Source: Brassica napus (taxonomy: Eukaryota; Streptophyta; Magnoliopsida; Brassicales; Brassicaceae). Taken from it: a stretch of 64,000 nt of DNA. Position 1 is the stretch's first letter. Every line of letters starts with the position of its first letter. The notes beneath the pieces were generated by a model. That model saw nothing but the letters and a program-made list of their open reading frames with translations, was not told the origin of the DNA and did no database searches. Of the stretch, positions 1 through 11,385 are shown piece by piece. The DNA is taken from contig NC_063435.1 of the NCBI RefSeq assembly GCF_020379485.1, positions 1,550,001-1,614,000 of the forward strand. Reading direction: 5' to 3'. The translations under genes and the position numbers were made by a program.

Positions 1-11
1 AGAAAGGATAC

Positions 12-1271
12 AGACCAAGTTGCAACATTTTCTCCATAGAGAGCATCAGAGAGTTTGTACAAATAGAGATCACCAAAAGCTGAAAATACGGATTGCATGA
101 GACGTGGGGCTTTGCTCTGCATCAAAGAGTTTGTAACACATTAACAATTCTATCTACCTTCATTTGAATATACACTGAGAGCTAAAATTGCTAAAACACA
201 CAAAAGTCAAAAGAAAGAATCACACTAACCATAACGTAGGGAGTATCAAGACCCGTGAGATGAAGAACCTTATACAAGAAAGCGAATAACATTGGATGCA
301 AGTAGCTTCGTATCCCTCTCTTCCACTCCCATGTCAAGTAACCATACCTATCATCATCATTACGATTCATACCTATCATCATCATTACGATCAAAAATCA
401 AGAACACATTTGTGACAACCCATCCCGCTCACTGCGGTTCATAGCCCTGCAGGGCACCGACCCTGCAGTAACTTATTGGTTCGCTTGACGTTACTCGAAC
501 CCAATACCTCACCCTTTAACAACACTTCTACAGCCCTGTTCGTTTGGTTGCCGTATGTTTCGGCGTCAGCGTCAGCGGCAGCGTCAATAAAGACATTTGT
601 TGTTCGTTTCGCAGACGCTGACGCTGCCGCATATTATATCACGACTGCAGGTTTTATCGGCGTCAGCTTTAGGACGCGGCGTTCGGACGTAGTGTCAGAC
701 GCAGCTTCCTGCGTCAATGAAACAAACAAGAGTTGACGCAGAATGTTGACGCTGCCGCTGCCGCCGGTACCTGCGGCAACCAAACGAACAGCCCTTACGT
801 CACAAGTTGTCACCAATTAATCTGCAGATCAATAATCTACCGGTGGATGTGGAGGCGTTTACTCCCATGGTGAGGTTAGAATAGGTGCCTGTGAGCGGGA
901 CGGGTTGTCACAGCATTGACTCTTACGAACTCATCACAAAATCACTACGTTGAACACTCAACCGTCATAGAATCCACAAAACGGTTCAGCTTAACAGTCA
1001 ACAACTAATGAATGATGAAAAAATTTTACCCGAAGACGGTGCGATGAGCTACTTCTAGGGATTGCCAATGCTCGTCTGGATTGAAATACGTTTGGATCAA
1101 CAAAGCGTTCACCACGCGAAACGCGAGGCAGAGTAAGAATATCCGCCTCGTGGATCGAGTTGCTCGACTTGATTTGGAAGAAGCACTAGACGGAATCCGA
1201 TCATCGCCGCTGTTAACTGTCGCGCCACCGTCGCCGTCGCCGTCGGCGTTCTTCCGTTTCCTTATTTCCAT
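12..1271 (-). CDS. PIGB: GPI mannosyltransferase 3 (PIG-B), 5' part, runs off the left edge
   Basis: An ER-membrane enzyme of the GT22/ALG9 family that adds the third mannose to the GPI-anchor core. Three exons are visible: 1030-1271 (start ATG at 1269-1271), 230-347 and 12-116, each with GT-AG borders and together in frame (242+118+105 nt). The gene continues beyond position 1. Exon 1 has a low-complexity Asp/Gly/Ser-rich N-terminus, then the first hydrophobic segment and the NPDEHWQ motif, which matches the acidic luminal loop expected near the catalytic site in this family. Exon 2 encodes a YGYLTWEW segment typical of PIG-B. Intron 1 (348-1029) is swollen by a nested MITE. By synteny this is the counterpart of At5g14850. 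The family call is firm; the orthologue name rests on memory. Confidence 0.88.
411..912. mobile_element. MITE-like inverted-repeat element in PIGB intron 1
   Basis: The element is bounded by 22-bp terminal inverted repeats at 411-432 and 891-912 that differ at one base; both ends read TGTGACAACCC inward. It is 502 bp with no coding capacity. A short CATT occurs beside each end with a one-base offset, so the target duplication is uncertain and the superfamily is left open. It lies wholly inside intron 1, clear of the splice sites. Confidence 0.7.
538..789. mobile_element. Second MITE nested inside the first
   Basis: A GC-rich 252-bp element with a perfect 16-bp terminal inverted repeat (GTTCGTTTGGTTGCCG at 538-553, its complement at 774-789). 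It is flanked by AGCCCT on both sides (532-537 and 790-795), which fits a target-site duplication. The inner arms carry several GCGTCAGC/GCAGCGTC motifs in both orientations. Open frames here are by-products of the low stop density of this sequence, not genes. Confidence 0.7.
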
Positions 1272-1331
1272 CGATAGAAAACTAGAAAGACAAAAACTTA
1301 CGCAGCCCAAATTGAAATATGCTTGAGAAAA

Positions 1332-1371
1332 GGCCCATTATAAAATAGGCTCTTTGGATTATTTAGGCCCA
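1332..1371. promoter_or_regulatory. Pair of GGCCCA (site II-type) boxes upstream of PIGB
   Basis: GGCCCA occurs at 1332-1337 and 1366-1371, 60-100 bp upstream of the PIGB start. TGGGCC/GGCCCA boxes are frequent in promoters of constitutively expressed plant genes. Function is inferred from position and motif only. Confidence 0.4.
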
Positions 1372-2269
1372 TCTAGTTTAGAGTAAAATAAGCTCTATGA
1401 AACTTGCTAACTTTAGATAAAATTATATTTCATATATTTCAGGTTTCTACACACAAAGTTTTTTTTTAACGATGATTAATTATAATATTAAAATTATGAG
1501 AATGATTATATAGACGCTGACAATACTATTTGTCTTATGAATATATATGCCTAACGACATCACTTGTATACACAAATTAAAGAAATAGTTAATTTTTTAA
1601 TATTTTTATATAAAAATATAATTATTTATACACTTAACCATATTTCAACTAATAAAAAAAATTACTGAATAAAACTAATAAATTTTGCATTGAAAATCGA
1701 AAACGATACTTATTTAGTAACAAAGAAATTTTTCAACGATGACACTTAATACGAAACGGAGAACGTATTAGCCATCGAAATTAAATAATTATTTATTTTT
1801 AAAATACCTTACTTTTTTCTTTTGGAAGAGCAATTATTAATTTTTTTTAGCCACCGAAAATAAATTGTACATATATAAAAGGATATGAAAGCAGTTAAGC
1901 ACGCGTACCAAACACTCTACAATATAGTAGTGGGGAGATAGTGTGCATGCTTGATGACACCATAACCATAAGATAACAAAAAGGGATAGAAAACCCTAGA
2001 AACGATTATGCGAATATAAAAGGGAATAACGTAGAAACAAATGAGTATTGAGAAATATATATACGTCACGAAAAATATGATGTTTATCCACACTAAAGAG
2101 ACACCAACTTCGTTCAACAACTTCGTTTAAGCAAGGGACAAACAAGTGACAACAACTTCCATCATTTCATACTTTTGTTCCACTTAAAAAAATTGTTTTA
2201 CGTGTTAGACAGAGCAGTGACTAATGGGGAAAAAATAGAGTTTTAAATTTCAGCCACATAACGAATTAT

Positions 2270-2312
2270 AGAGACTGCAGAGCCGTTGCTCAAAAAAAGA
2301 GACTGCTGAGCC
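2270..2312 (+). repeat. Micro-retroinsertion scar: 15-bp direct repeat around a short A-tail
   Basis: AGAGACTGC(A/T)GAGCC occurs at 2270-2284 and 2298-2312 with one mismatch. Between them is only GTTGCTC followed by a run of A. This is the layout of a target-site duplication around an extremely 5'-truncated, polyadenylated cDNA. Confidence 0.55.
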
Positions 2313-2316
2313 ACAC

Positions 2317-2372
2317 GTCTTTGATGTTTTTTTTCTTTTTTTTGTTTGCTAAAATTTGGGTCTTGGATGTTT
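2317..2372 (-). repeat. Micro-retroinsertion scar: 13-bp direct repeat around a T-rich insert
   Basis: GTCTT(T/G)GATGTTT is found at 2317-2329 and 2360-2372 (one mismatch). The 30-bp insert reads on the minus strand as a short unique stretch followed by an interrupted poly(A) tract. It starts 5 bp after another such scar. Confidence 0.5.
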
Positions 2373-3698
2373 ATAAACGTAATTATGAAAGAATGATGTT
2401 ATTCCAACCTTCCTCCAACTTAAAACTCTTGGATATGCGCGAATACGATGTTGGTTAAACATTACTATTATCGAATAGTTAATTACTTATGATCCGATGA
2501 TGGCTGCTGTTAAGTATGACCACGTGTGGCAGATTTGAAATGTATAAAGATGTTAAAATATATAATCCGAATGGATCCAGTTCTTTTTTTTATCCTACTT
2601 TTGCCCCTATGCTTATTATACAATAAGCATAATTAATTATATTTTATGTAAATTCCCTGTAGTCTTCATGTGGAGTAGACTATACGAAAAATATACTTTA
2701 TTAGTATAGAATAATTAGGGGAAAACAAGATTAGCAACTTGTAAAATAGTAGCATTTTCCATCCAGACAATGCAAATACAAGGTTTGTGACATAATGATC
2801 TATAACGATAAGGAAAACAAAATTGTCATTTAAAATAAAGAAAAATTAATTTTCCTGTTCCTCTTTTCAGTAAAGTCGCTGGTGTTTATCAAACATATTA
2901 ATAATAAAAACTGTTTTTAAACATTTATTAAGATAGCAAAAGTTCCCACTTCCCATTCTAGGAGGCAACAGCTTTCCTTTTTGTTTGATTTATATAAATG
3001 CTTGTGAAAGAGAAGAAGAAATATCGCGATCATGAACATATTAATCATTTGGGACCCTAATTGAAAAAGAGTGATATATATTTTGTTTTATTGTGTAAAA
3101 GTATGTTGTATTTTTGTGAAGTTTAGGACACTCGTTTTATCAATTATTATGTAAAGAAAGAAGATAAGTTGCTTTCAAAGTGGTAAGAGTTAGGTCTTGA
3201 TAAGAAAGGCTTGAAGGTGCTGCCACACTAAAATCCCTGCATCTACATACACACGTGTCAAACCATTTTTAAATCAAAATAAAATCAAAAAATTCTGATT
3301 TGAACATTTGTATATAGTTTTGGGAGGTGTGTGAATAATTTATGGATTTGTGAGTTGGAGAGGATGAACAAACAGGTCACACAAAAATATACCCTAATGT
3401 AAAAATCAAAGAATATAATAGAATCTCTTGGTACTATCAAACTATCAAAGTTTTAAAAAATAAAAAGTGATGAAGACAGCAATCTATTCATTCCCCACCC
3501 ATCTCCCATTAATTCTTTATTTATCATTAATATTATTTATCTCCCATACTATTTTCCAATCTCTGACCTTTCTATGGTCACTTGCAAATTTGTGGTACTT
3601 TGATCCACAGTTTCCACTAAAACTACAAAACAATTATTTTTATAAAACATTTCAATTTGTATTCTAAAAAATATAGAGGAAGTAGCGGTGACAATAGT

Positions 3699-3730
3699 AC
3701 GTTGTTTTTTCTTTTTTTGACACGTTGTTT
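3699..3730 (-). repeat. Micro-retroinsertion scar: 9-bp direct repeat around a GTC-poly(A) tail
   Basis: ACGTTGTTT is repeated at 3699-3707 and 3722-3730. On the minus strand the insert is GTC followed by an A-rich tract, like the last bases of the LINE tails elsewhere in the window. The repeat is short, so chance is not excluded. Confidence 0.4.
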
Positions 3731-4368
3731 CATTTGAAAATTTATATATTGAAAAAAAAAATCTGGATTGGTTCATTTCTTTATAACCAGCTAAGCTAAG
3801 TATATATCAAATGCTTGAAAAATTCCATCTAGTATTGTAATTTTATATAGCTTATTGAAAGAGTAAAAGATTTATTAGTGCATCTAGTTATTTTAGTCAT
3901 AATCTCATAGCATTTTTACGTATAATTGTTTTATGTTAAAGCTGACACAAACACACATATACAACACCTATACATATGAATAGTTATAAAAATACAATTT
4001 TATATGATATATATATATATAGGGCCATTTATTATTTTAAGATTTGCACATTCTTCCATAACAAAGAAGGCCCCACTGTTTTTTTTTTTGAAGAGTATGA
4101 TATTTTGTAGTTGTATTTGTGGCAGTCAAATAATGATTCTTTCATATGTTTTGTAGTTATGCCTCTTCTCTCTCTCCCTCCTTCCTTATTGTGGTTCTTG
4201 ATTTTGGCCAAATCTTTCTCATTTCAATGCATTAAAAATCACATATCCAAAGAATCCAAAAAGAAACTTGTGTAACGTCAATCGAGTTATATCCCCCAAT
4301 CTTTCTTGTCTTCCACGAACCAAATCCCTTCTTGAAATTCATATCAGCTAAGAAAAAAAGAAACAATC

Positions 4369-7300
4369 ATGGATCTCGAGCGTCTGAGCCCAAGGAACCA
4401 AGTTAAGGTCAATCTCTGAACTTCATCCAGTTCAAATTTAATTCCAAAATCCAAACCTTTGTTGCTAATTCTGTTTTTTTTTTCTGTCTGCAGAAAGAAT
4501 CTTGGTGGACGGTTCTGACATTAGCTTACCAGAGCTTAGGTGTGGTCTACGGAGATTTAGCTACTTCACCATTGTATGTCTACAAGAGCACTTTCGCTGA
4601 AGACATCCAACACTCTGAAACAAACGAAGAGATCTTTGGTGTTCTGTCTCTCATCTTCTGGACATTAACTCTAATCCCATTAGTCAAGTACGTCATTATT
4701 GTTCTTCGTGCTGATGATAATGGCGAAGGTGGGACTTTTGCTCTCTACTCTTTACTCTGTCGCCATGCTAGAATCAGCTCTTTGCCTAATTTCCAGCTCG
4801 CTGATGAGGACCTTTCTGAGTATAAGAAAACTTCCGGGGACAATCCGAGAAATTTAAAAGCTAAGGGGTGGAGTTTGAAAAACACATTGGAGAAGCATAA
4901 GGTTCTTCAGAACATGTTGCTTGTTCTTGCTTTGATTGGGACTTGTATGGTTATTGGTGATGGTGTTCTAACACCTGCAATCTCTGGTAATAAAAAGATT
5001 TGATTCTTCTCAGATTTGTGTGGACTTTTCAAGATCTTAGATGCTGATTTTTATTTTATTTTTTTGCAGTTTTCTCAGCAGTCTCTGGATTAGAGTTATC
5101 CATGTCCAAGCAGCAACATCAATGTAAGCTCTCTACTATCTTGATTAAATATGTAGGAGCAGTGTTCTAAAAACTGGTTTAAGCAAATTGGACTTAAACA
5201 AAACGAATTTTTTAGAGCAATTTTTTTTTAAAATTGGTCTGCGCATTAAAAAAATCGGTCTTGCCTAAACAATAATCCTCTATAAAAAAACTAATCACTG
5301 CCTAGCCAGTTCGTGAACATTGTGTAGGAATGCTAAAGATGGTAATATTCAAGTTAGGTTTGAAACCATGTAGGATTAACATGAACCTTCTTAATTAAGT
5401 ATAAAATAAGTTAACCTTTGAGTGTGGAAGGTGAGGCTGATGCAAATGCATTCTTTTTATAATCATAAATTAATGAATGTGGTTTAGGAGTTAAAGTTGA
5501 TTTATAAAAACAAAGAAATAAAGCTAGAGGAATATAAAAGACTAAAAAGTCATAAAGCTTATTCTGAAAAGTGATCATCAAGTGGTCAAATAAAGAAAAG
5601 TTGGTTGGTTTGGATAAGACTGCATAAGTTCTTGTAGAATCTGATGTAAACCTTCTTGGTCTTAATCGGTAAATAGTTGATTAAAACTTCATTATGCAGA
5701 TGTGGAGGTGCCTGTAGTCTGCGCCATACTGATACTATTGTTCTCGCTACAACACTATGGAACACACCGTTTAGGCTTTTTGTTTGCTCCCATTGTACTT
5801 GCATGGCTTCTTTGCATAAGCACAATTGGTGTATACAACATCTTCCATTGGAATCCTCATGTTTACAAAGCGTTGTCTCCTTATTACATATACAAGTTCC
5901 TCAAAAAAACTGGTACACGTGGCTGGATGTCTCTCGGTGGCATCCTTTTATGCATAACAGGTAATTAAAAACAGAGAAGGAACAGAACAGTTTTTGTATT
6001 CTTTTCATGAGTTTTGAAACCCTTTTAACTTATTTCCTTTGCGGTTTATCCACAGGCTCAGAAGCTATGTTTGCTGATCTAGGACACTTCACTCAGTTGT
6101 CAATACAGGTAAAAATTATTTTATTTGTAAAGTGTGTACTCTTATTAGCTTATCCTGAAACTTGCATTTGCTCCTTGGCTGCAGATTGCGTTCACATTCG
6201 CTGTTTATCCGTCGTTAATACTTGCATACATGGGTCAAGCTGCTTATCTGTCTAAGCACCATGTTCTCGAGAGTGATTACCGGATAGGCTTCTACGTTTC
6301 AGTACCAGGTAAATGCATTCACCATCTTTTAACCGATTAACATGCAATGCTGGCATAGTTTTCACTAGTTTGTTTGTTGTGTACAGAGAAAATAAGATGG
6401 CCGGTTCTTGCAATTGCCATTCTTGCGGCTGTTGTCGGAAGCCAGGCGATAATCACGGGAACATTCTCGATCATCAAGCAATGCACTTCTCTAGGTTGCT
6501 TCCCTAAAGTCAAAATCGTCCACACATCGTCGAAAATGCACGGCCAGATTTATATCCCGGAGATCAACTGGACTCTCATGCTATTATGCTTGGCAGTGAC
6601 TGTAGGGTTCCGCGACACCAAACACATAAGCAATGCCTCAGGTACAGTATCCTTAAACCATAGTCATAACCAACTAAAAGGAAAATGAATGGCTTATTTC
6701 AACTCTCACTTTTCACGTCATGCATTTTCCTTCATAAACAATTGATCCGTGAATATTTCATCATGAACTACAAATAAATTCAAATTAACTATCTGAACAT
6801 TATAAAACATGTGTAAAACTATATTGACCGTAACAAAAGTTAGTCAACCATTAACTCGGCTCAGCTCACTCGAGTTCCCACTAACTCTTGTTATGGTGTC
6901 TGCCAAGCAGGCCCGGCTCAAAGTTTGCAAAGACCCTGTGCTGCAAATTTTTTTTATAAAAATAATGATAAAACCAATTAAATCTGGCAGAGTAATGCCC
7001 TGTAAAAATGAACGGGTTTTACAAAGTCACTATAATAACACATGCTGATTTATCTTTCTATCCTAGCTCTGTGTATATGTGTTGGATAATAACATTTTTT
7101 TAAAGAAATTTAGGGCCCTAAAGCTTACAGAAATGTGTGTAAATGTTGGATGATAACATTTTGAAAAGAAATTTAGGGCCCTAAAGCTTAAAGAAATTTA
7201 AAAAGAAAATCTAAGACCCTGTGCTGTTGCACCTCTGGCACACGTATAAAGCCGGGTCTGCTGCCAAGTCGGCCGGATTAACAGTTGACTAACTCTTGTT

Positions 7301-8546
7301 ACGATCAATGTACTTTTAAGCGCATTTTGTAAAGTTTATATATTATTAATTTGAATTTATTTGTTGCTAGTGATGAAAATATGCACTGGTCTATTGTTCA
7401 TGAAGGAAAAACAGGACGCAAAAAGTCTGAAATAAGCCTTTTTCCACTACTAAACACATATGTTCTGAATCTTTTTTTCTCTGTAACATGTATGCAGGTT
7501 TGGCGGTTATTACCGTTATGCTAGTAACAACCTGCCTCATGTCCCTCGTAATAGTCCTATGCTGGCGCAAAAGCTCACTCTACGCGCTAGCCTTCATCTT
7601 CTTCTTCGGAACAATCGAATCCCTCTACTTCTCAGCTTCCCTCATCAAGTTCCTCGAAGGCGCGTGGGTCCCCCTCGCCCTCTCCTTCATCTTCCTCCTC
7701 ATCATGTACGTCTGGCACTACGGAACCGTCATGCGCTACGAGTTCGACGTCCAGAACAAAGTCTCCATCAACTGGCTCCTCACGCTCTTCGGCTCCTCTA
7801 ACCTAGGAATCGTCCGCGTCCGCGGTATTGGCGTGATCAACACGGAACTCGTCTCGGGCATACCAGCGATATTCTCTCATTTCATCACTAACCTCCCCGC
7901 GTTCCACCAGGTTGTTGTCTTCCTCTGCGTGAAGTCTGTCCCCGTCCCGCACGTTAAACCGGAAGAACGGTTTTTAGTCGGTAGGGTCGGACCGAAGGAG
8001 TACCGGTTATACCGGTGTATCGCCCGGTATGGTTACCGTGACGTGCATAAAGATGACGTGGAGTTTGAGCAAGACCTAATCTGTAGTATAGCAGAGTTTA
8101 TACGTTCGGACAAAGCGTTTGATGAGTCACCAGACCGAGAAAACGAGACGGGGAGCAACGAGAGGCTTACGGTCGTGGCGGCTTCCTCCTCTAATCTCGA
8201 AGGTGTTCAGATATATGAAGACGATGGGGAACAATCGGAGGTGACTGAGGCGCAGGCTCCTTCGCCGAGAGTTAAGAAAAGGGTGCGGTTCGTGTTGCCG
8301 GAGAGTTCGAGGATAGATAGATCAGCGGAGGAGGAGTTGACGGAGCTGACGGAGGCGCGTGAGGCGGGGATGGCGTTTATAATGGGGCATTCTTACGTGA
8401 GGGCGAAGTCGGGTTCGAGTGTGATGAAGAAGATGGCTATTAACTTTGGGTATGATTTTCTGAGGAGGAACTCGAGAGGTCCTTGTTATGGTTTGTCTAC
8501 TCCTCATGCTTCTACTTTAGAAGTTGGTATGGTTTATATAGTGTAA
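4369..8546 (+). CDS. KUP8: HAK/KUP/KT potassium transporter, KUP8-like
   Basis: A multi-pass potassium transporter of the HAK/KUP/KT family that moves K+ across the plasma membrane or tonoplast. Eight exons give 774 aa, close to the family's usual length: 4369-4407, 4494-4986, 5070-5123, 5700-5960, 6056-6108, 6185-6308, 6387-6641, 7498-8546. All borders are GT-AG and the summed length keeps frame. The family signature [13 protein letters not shown] is at residues 29-41 and [10 protein letters not shown] follows near the end of exon 2. A long hydrophilic C-terminal tail occupies exon 8, as expected. The start is the first ATG of a 13-codon first exon, usual for this family. Intron 7 is long (856 bp) because of a hAT element. 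The neighbours match At5g14880; a close KUP paralogue is the only alternative. Confidence 0.93.
5159..5330. mobile_element. Possible degraded inverted-repeat element in KUP8 intron 3
   Basis: Intron 3 (5124-5699) contains CAGTGTTCTAAAAACTGG near 5160 and, inverted and degraded, CCAGTTCGTGAACATTG near 5311-5327. The spacing and ends resemble a decayed MITE. I found no target duplication, so this is a weak call. Confidence 0.3.
6900..7268. mobile_element. Non-autonomous hAT element in KUP8 intron 7
   Basis: The 353-bp body (6908-7260) starts CAGGCCCGGCT and ends AGCCGGGTCTG, an 11-bp inverted repeat with one mismatch. It is flanked by a perfect 8-bp target duplication CTGCCAAG (6900-6907 and 7261-7268), the length hAT transposases make. 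Inside, a unit of about 65 bp containing TTAGGGCCCTAAAGCTTA is repeated twice in tandem (about 7075-7200). There is no transposase coding. It lies more than 200 bp from either splice site. Confidence 0.88.
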
Positions 8547-8923
8547 GTGAGTGTGACTACACGTTTTCTTTTTTTTTTGTTAAATTTGAATATTGTAAAT
8601 TAAAGTTAAGTTTATGAGGTTTTTGTTGTTGTTGTAAGTTGTAACTTTTGTGTAGAGATGTTAGAGTTGCTTGTGGCATAAGTAAGATGTGCTTTTTCGT
8701 TTTTTGTAATAGTTTGTCCCTACTGATAAAGATCTAAAAAAGAGAGATTGAACAATAAGTAGACAAGACTCAAGAGCATATGATTCTTGTCTCTTTATGT
8801 TTCTTTAACTGCAAATCTTCTCTTTTGTCGGCTTAGCTGATCATGTATATATAAGTGCATAGAACCAAATACATCCCTAACTTGTAAGCAACGCTTGCTC
8901 TGTTTCCCTTACAAAACAAAAAG
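8547..8923. other. Spacer between KUP8 and the NHL gene
   Basis: About 380 bp holding the KUP8 3' UTR (T-rich stretches after 8560) and the NHL gene promoter. Nothing else is visible. Confidence 0.5.
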
Positions 8924-11385
8924 ATGGGGAAACATGGAAACTGGGTGGTTCTGTCTCTAATTTTCTTGTTTTTCTTCTGTGGGTTGTCTTCAGTTTCAGC
9001 TAAGCCGCCTCCTGTTAGTGAGTTCTTCATTATCCTAATTTGATTATTTGTTTAAAAGAACATCCTTTTGATAAATGTTTCCATTTTTTGTTGTAATAAC
9101 TAGTAAATGTCTGAAGATGTTCTTGTTTTTATTTGTTTTGGGAACAGAGATTGTAAGTGGACTTGTGACAAATGTAGCATCAATGCTGTGGAAATTGTTG
9201 TGGTCTCTTCAGACATCTACAACCACAACAACCACCACAAAATCTGGTAAGACAACCCACAACCAAAATGTTACTCCTATATACTTGCATAGTTCCTATT
9301 ATGATCTTGTTGTCAAAGTTTCAGTGTAAAAACTGAAATATAATAAAATTGAAAATGTCACAGGTGTTTCAAGCCGTTCGATGGTGAAATATGAAAGTGG
9401 ATATAATATAGAAACAGTGTTTGATGGAAGTAAGCTGGGGATTGAGCCTTATGCGATTGAAGTTTCCCCTAATGGAGAAGAACTTATTGTCTTGGATTCC
9501 GAGAATAGTAACATCCACAAAATATCAATGCCTCTTTCCAGATGTAAGTTCATCTTCTTCTTTTTTTTTTTGTAACTGAAGTTCATCTTCTTCTTGAAAT
9601 AGATTTTGTGGGAAAAAAGCTCCAAAGTTCGATTTCACTGGACACATACACAATCATATATTAAAAATTTATAATGACCCATCAAAAAGTTGAATCATTT
9701 ATTTACAATTATGCTTTGCTTCAAGATGTGGATTCATGTTCTTTTGCTTTTTATTAGTTCAGTAAAGAAAGTGAGTTTCTTTAGTTTTTCTATTACAAAG
9801 TTTCTTTCTTTGAGAAATTAAAACTTTTTTTTACTTTAGTCCACAACACGACACATTTAGCTTTTATCCATGTTCTGTTTCTCTGTTTTTCAGGTTTATT
9901 CTTTCTGCTGTTTCTTGTTCTTCAAGTTAACCAACTTTCCTCACATTAAAGCACCCAAACTCTTACTTTTAGATAGATTCAAAAATTCAAATAAATGTAT
10001 TAAGATTCTTGGTTTTGCTTCTCGCGTTTGTACTAATCTCACAACGGATTTGTTAATATTTGGGTTTTTAAATCTACCGAAGATGGTAAAGCAAAGCTCG
10101 TCTCTGGTTCACAAGAAGGCTACACAGGACACGTGGACGGAAAGCTCAAAGAAGCTAAAATGAATCGTCCTCGAGGGTTAGCTATAGACGACAGTGGAAA
10201 CATCTACGTCGCAGATACTAACAATATGGCCATACGCAAGATCAGCGACGACGGTAACTACACATAAGATTACGAAACGCAATTACAATCTCTTTTTTGT
10301 AATAGTTTTATTTGTTTTCAGGAGTCTCAACCATCGGCGTTGGTGGAAGACGTAGCGGCGGATCTAAAGAGGAGATGATGAGACTCTCCAATGACTTTGA
10401 TCTCATCTATGTCTCTTCAACCTGCTCTCTTTTAGTTACTGATCGAGGAAATCAAATGATTAGAGAGATTCAGCTTCACGATCACGACTGTTCTCATCAC
10501 GAACCGGAAACAGATCTTCATCTTGGTTAACTTTTCAAACAAGCTAGGTTTGTTTTTGTTTTTGTTTTGTGGTTTTGCTTGAAACGATGCTGTTATGGTT
10601 TGTGTATGTGCAGGAACCGCTTTGCTCGTTGCTGCTGCATTTTTTGGATATATGCTTGCATTATTAGTACGTAGAGTACGATCATTGTTCTCTTCGTTTC
10701 GTCATGTAAGTTGAACAGATTGGTTTAGTTCGGTTAAACCGGAACCAATTAGCATCATTGGTCCGTTTTTTTTTAATTTCAGGATAATAAGAGACATCAT
10801 GTAGCTAAACCGAACATGACAATGGCTCCATATCAACGTTATCCAAGACCGGTTCGACAGCCATTAATCCCACCTCAACATGAACCGGAAAAAGAAGAAG
10901 GATTTCTCGGTTCGCTTGGAAAGCTTGTGGTTAAAACCGGTTCTTCGGTTTCTGAGATGATATCCGGTTCAAGGAATGTTACTCCAGAAAGCTTCCAGTA
11001 CCGAAATCAGCAACAACCGGACCAGTGGGCGCCGGTACAAGAGAGCTTTGCTATACCGGAAGAAGATGGACCGCCGGGTTTAGAACCGAGATCAGGTACA
11101 AATACGGATAAAACCTACCTTAGAGCACAAGGAACAAAGCAAAACCGGTCTTATTACCAAGATTATGACCAATACGAAAACCAGCAGAAACGAAATGTGA
11201 ACGACACAGGGAAGTTCGAAGATAACCGAGAGAAGAACGAGTTTGTGTTTGGGGCGGTTCAGGAGCAGGACGGTCGACGAGAAGCCATGGTGATCAAGGC
11301 CGTTGATTTCAACGAAGCCATGAATGATCAGCGAAATCTACGGCCTAGAATCAATTACATGGGATACTCTTCTCATGTTTACTGA
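8924..11385 (+). CDS. NHL-repeat domain, single-pass membrane protein
   Basis: Seven exons encode 478 aa: 8924-9013, 9150-9246, 9364-9543, 10083-10253, 10322-10525, 10614-10705, 10783-11385. An N-terminal hydrophobic segment ending in SVSA (residues 8-26) looks like a signal peptide. NHL-type beta-propeller repeats follow in exons 3-5 (EPYAIEVSPNGEELIVLDS, RPRGLAIDDSGNIYVADT, LLVTDRGNQMIREI). Exon 6 encodes one membrane span (about residues 250-268), then a Pro/Gln/Arg-rich tail of roughly 200 residues, presumably cytoplasmic. NHL propellers usually bind proteins or ligands; the partner is unknown. The acceptor of exon 4 (AG at 10081-10082) has a weak pyrimidine tract but restores frame and family homology. 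The position fits the NHL protein near At5g14890. A micro-insertion sits right at the exon 3 donor. Confidence 0.85.
9546..9593 (-). repeat. Micro-retroinsertion scar at the donor site of NHL intron 3
   Basis: AAGTTCATCTTCTTC is repeated perfectly at 9546-9560 and 9579-9593. Between them is an 18-bp insert that reads CAGTTAC plus poly(A) on the minus strand. The first repeat overlaps the exon 3 donor GTAAGT (9544-9549), so the insertion lies within the first 20 bp of the intron. Confidence 0.62.

Larger units (their letters stand above)
1372..4368. other. AT-rich intergenic region between PIGB and KUP8
   Basis: About 3 kb with no credible gene; the open frames here are short and of biased composition. 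It must hold the KUP8 promoter (just before 4369) and the PIGB promoter at its left end. Three small poly(A)/poly(T) insertions with direct-repeat flanks lie at 2270-2312, 2317-2372 and 3699-3730 and are listed separately. In Arabidopsis I recall two genes here (a UDP-glycosyltransferase and CNGC18); I see no trace of them. Confidence 0.6.

Noticed and set aside
476..816. Open frames on both strands of up to 86 codons
   Set aside because: They lie within the GC-rich inverted-repeat MITE and are built of repeated GCGTCAGC-type motifs; no protein family is recognisable.
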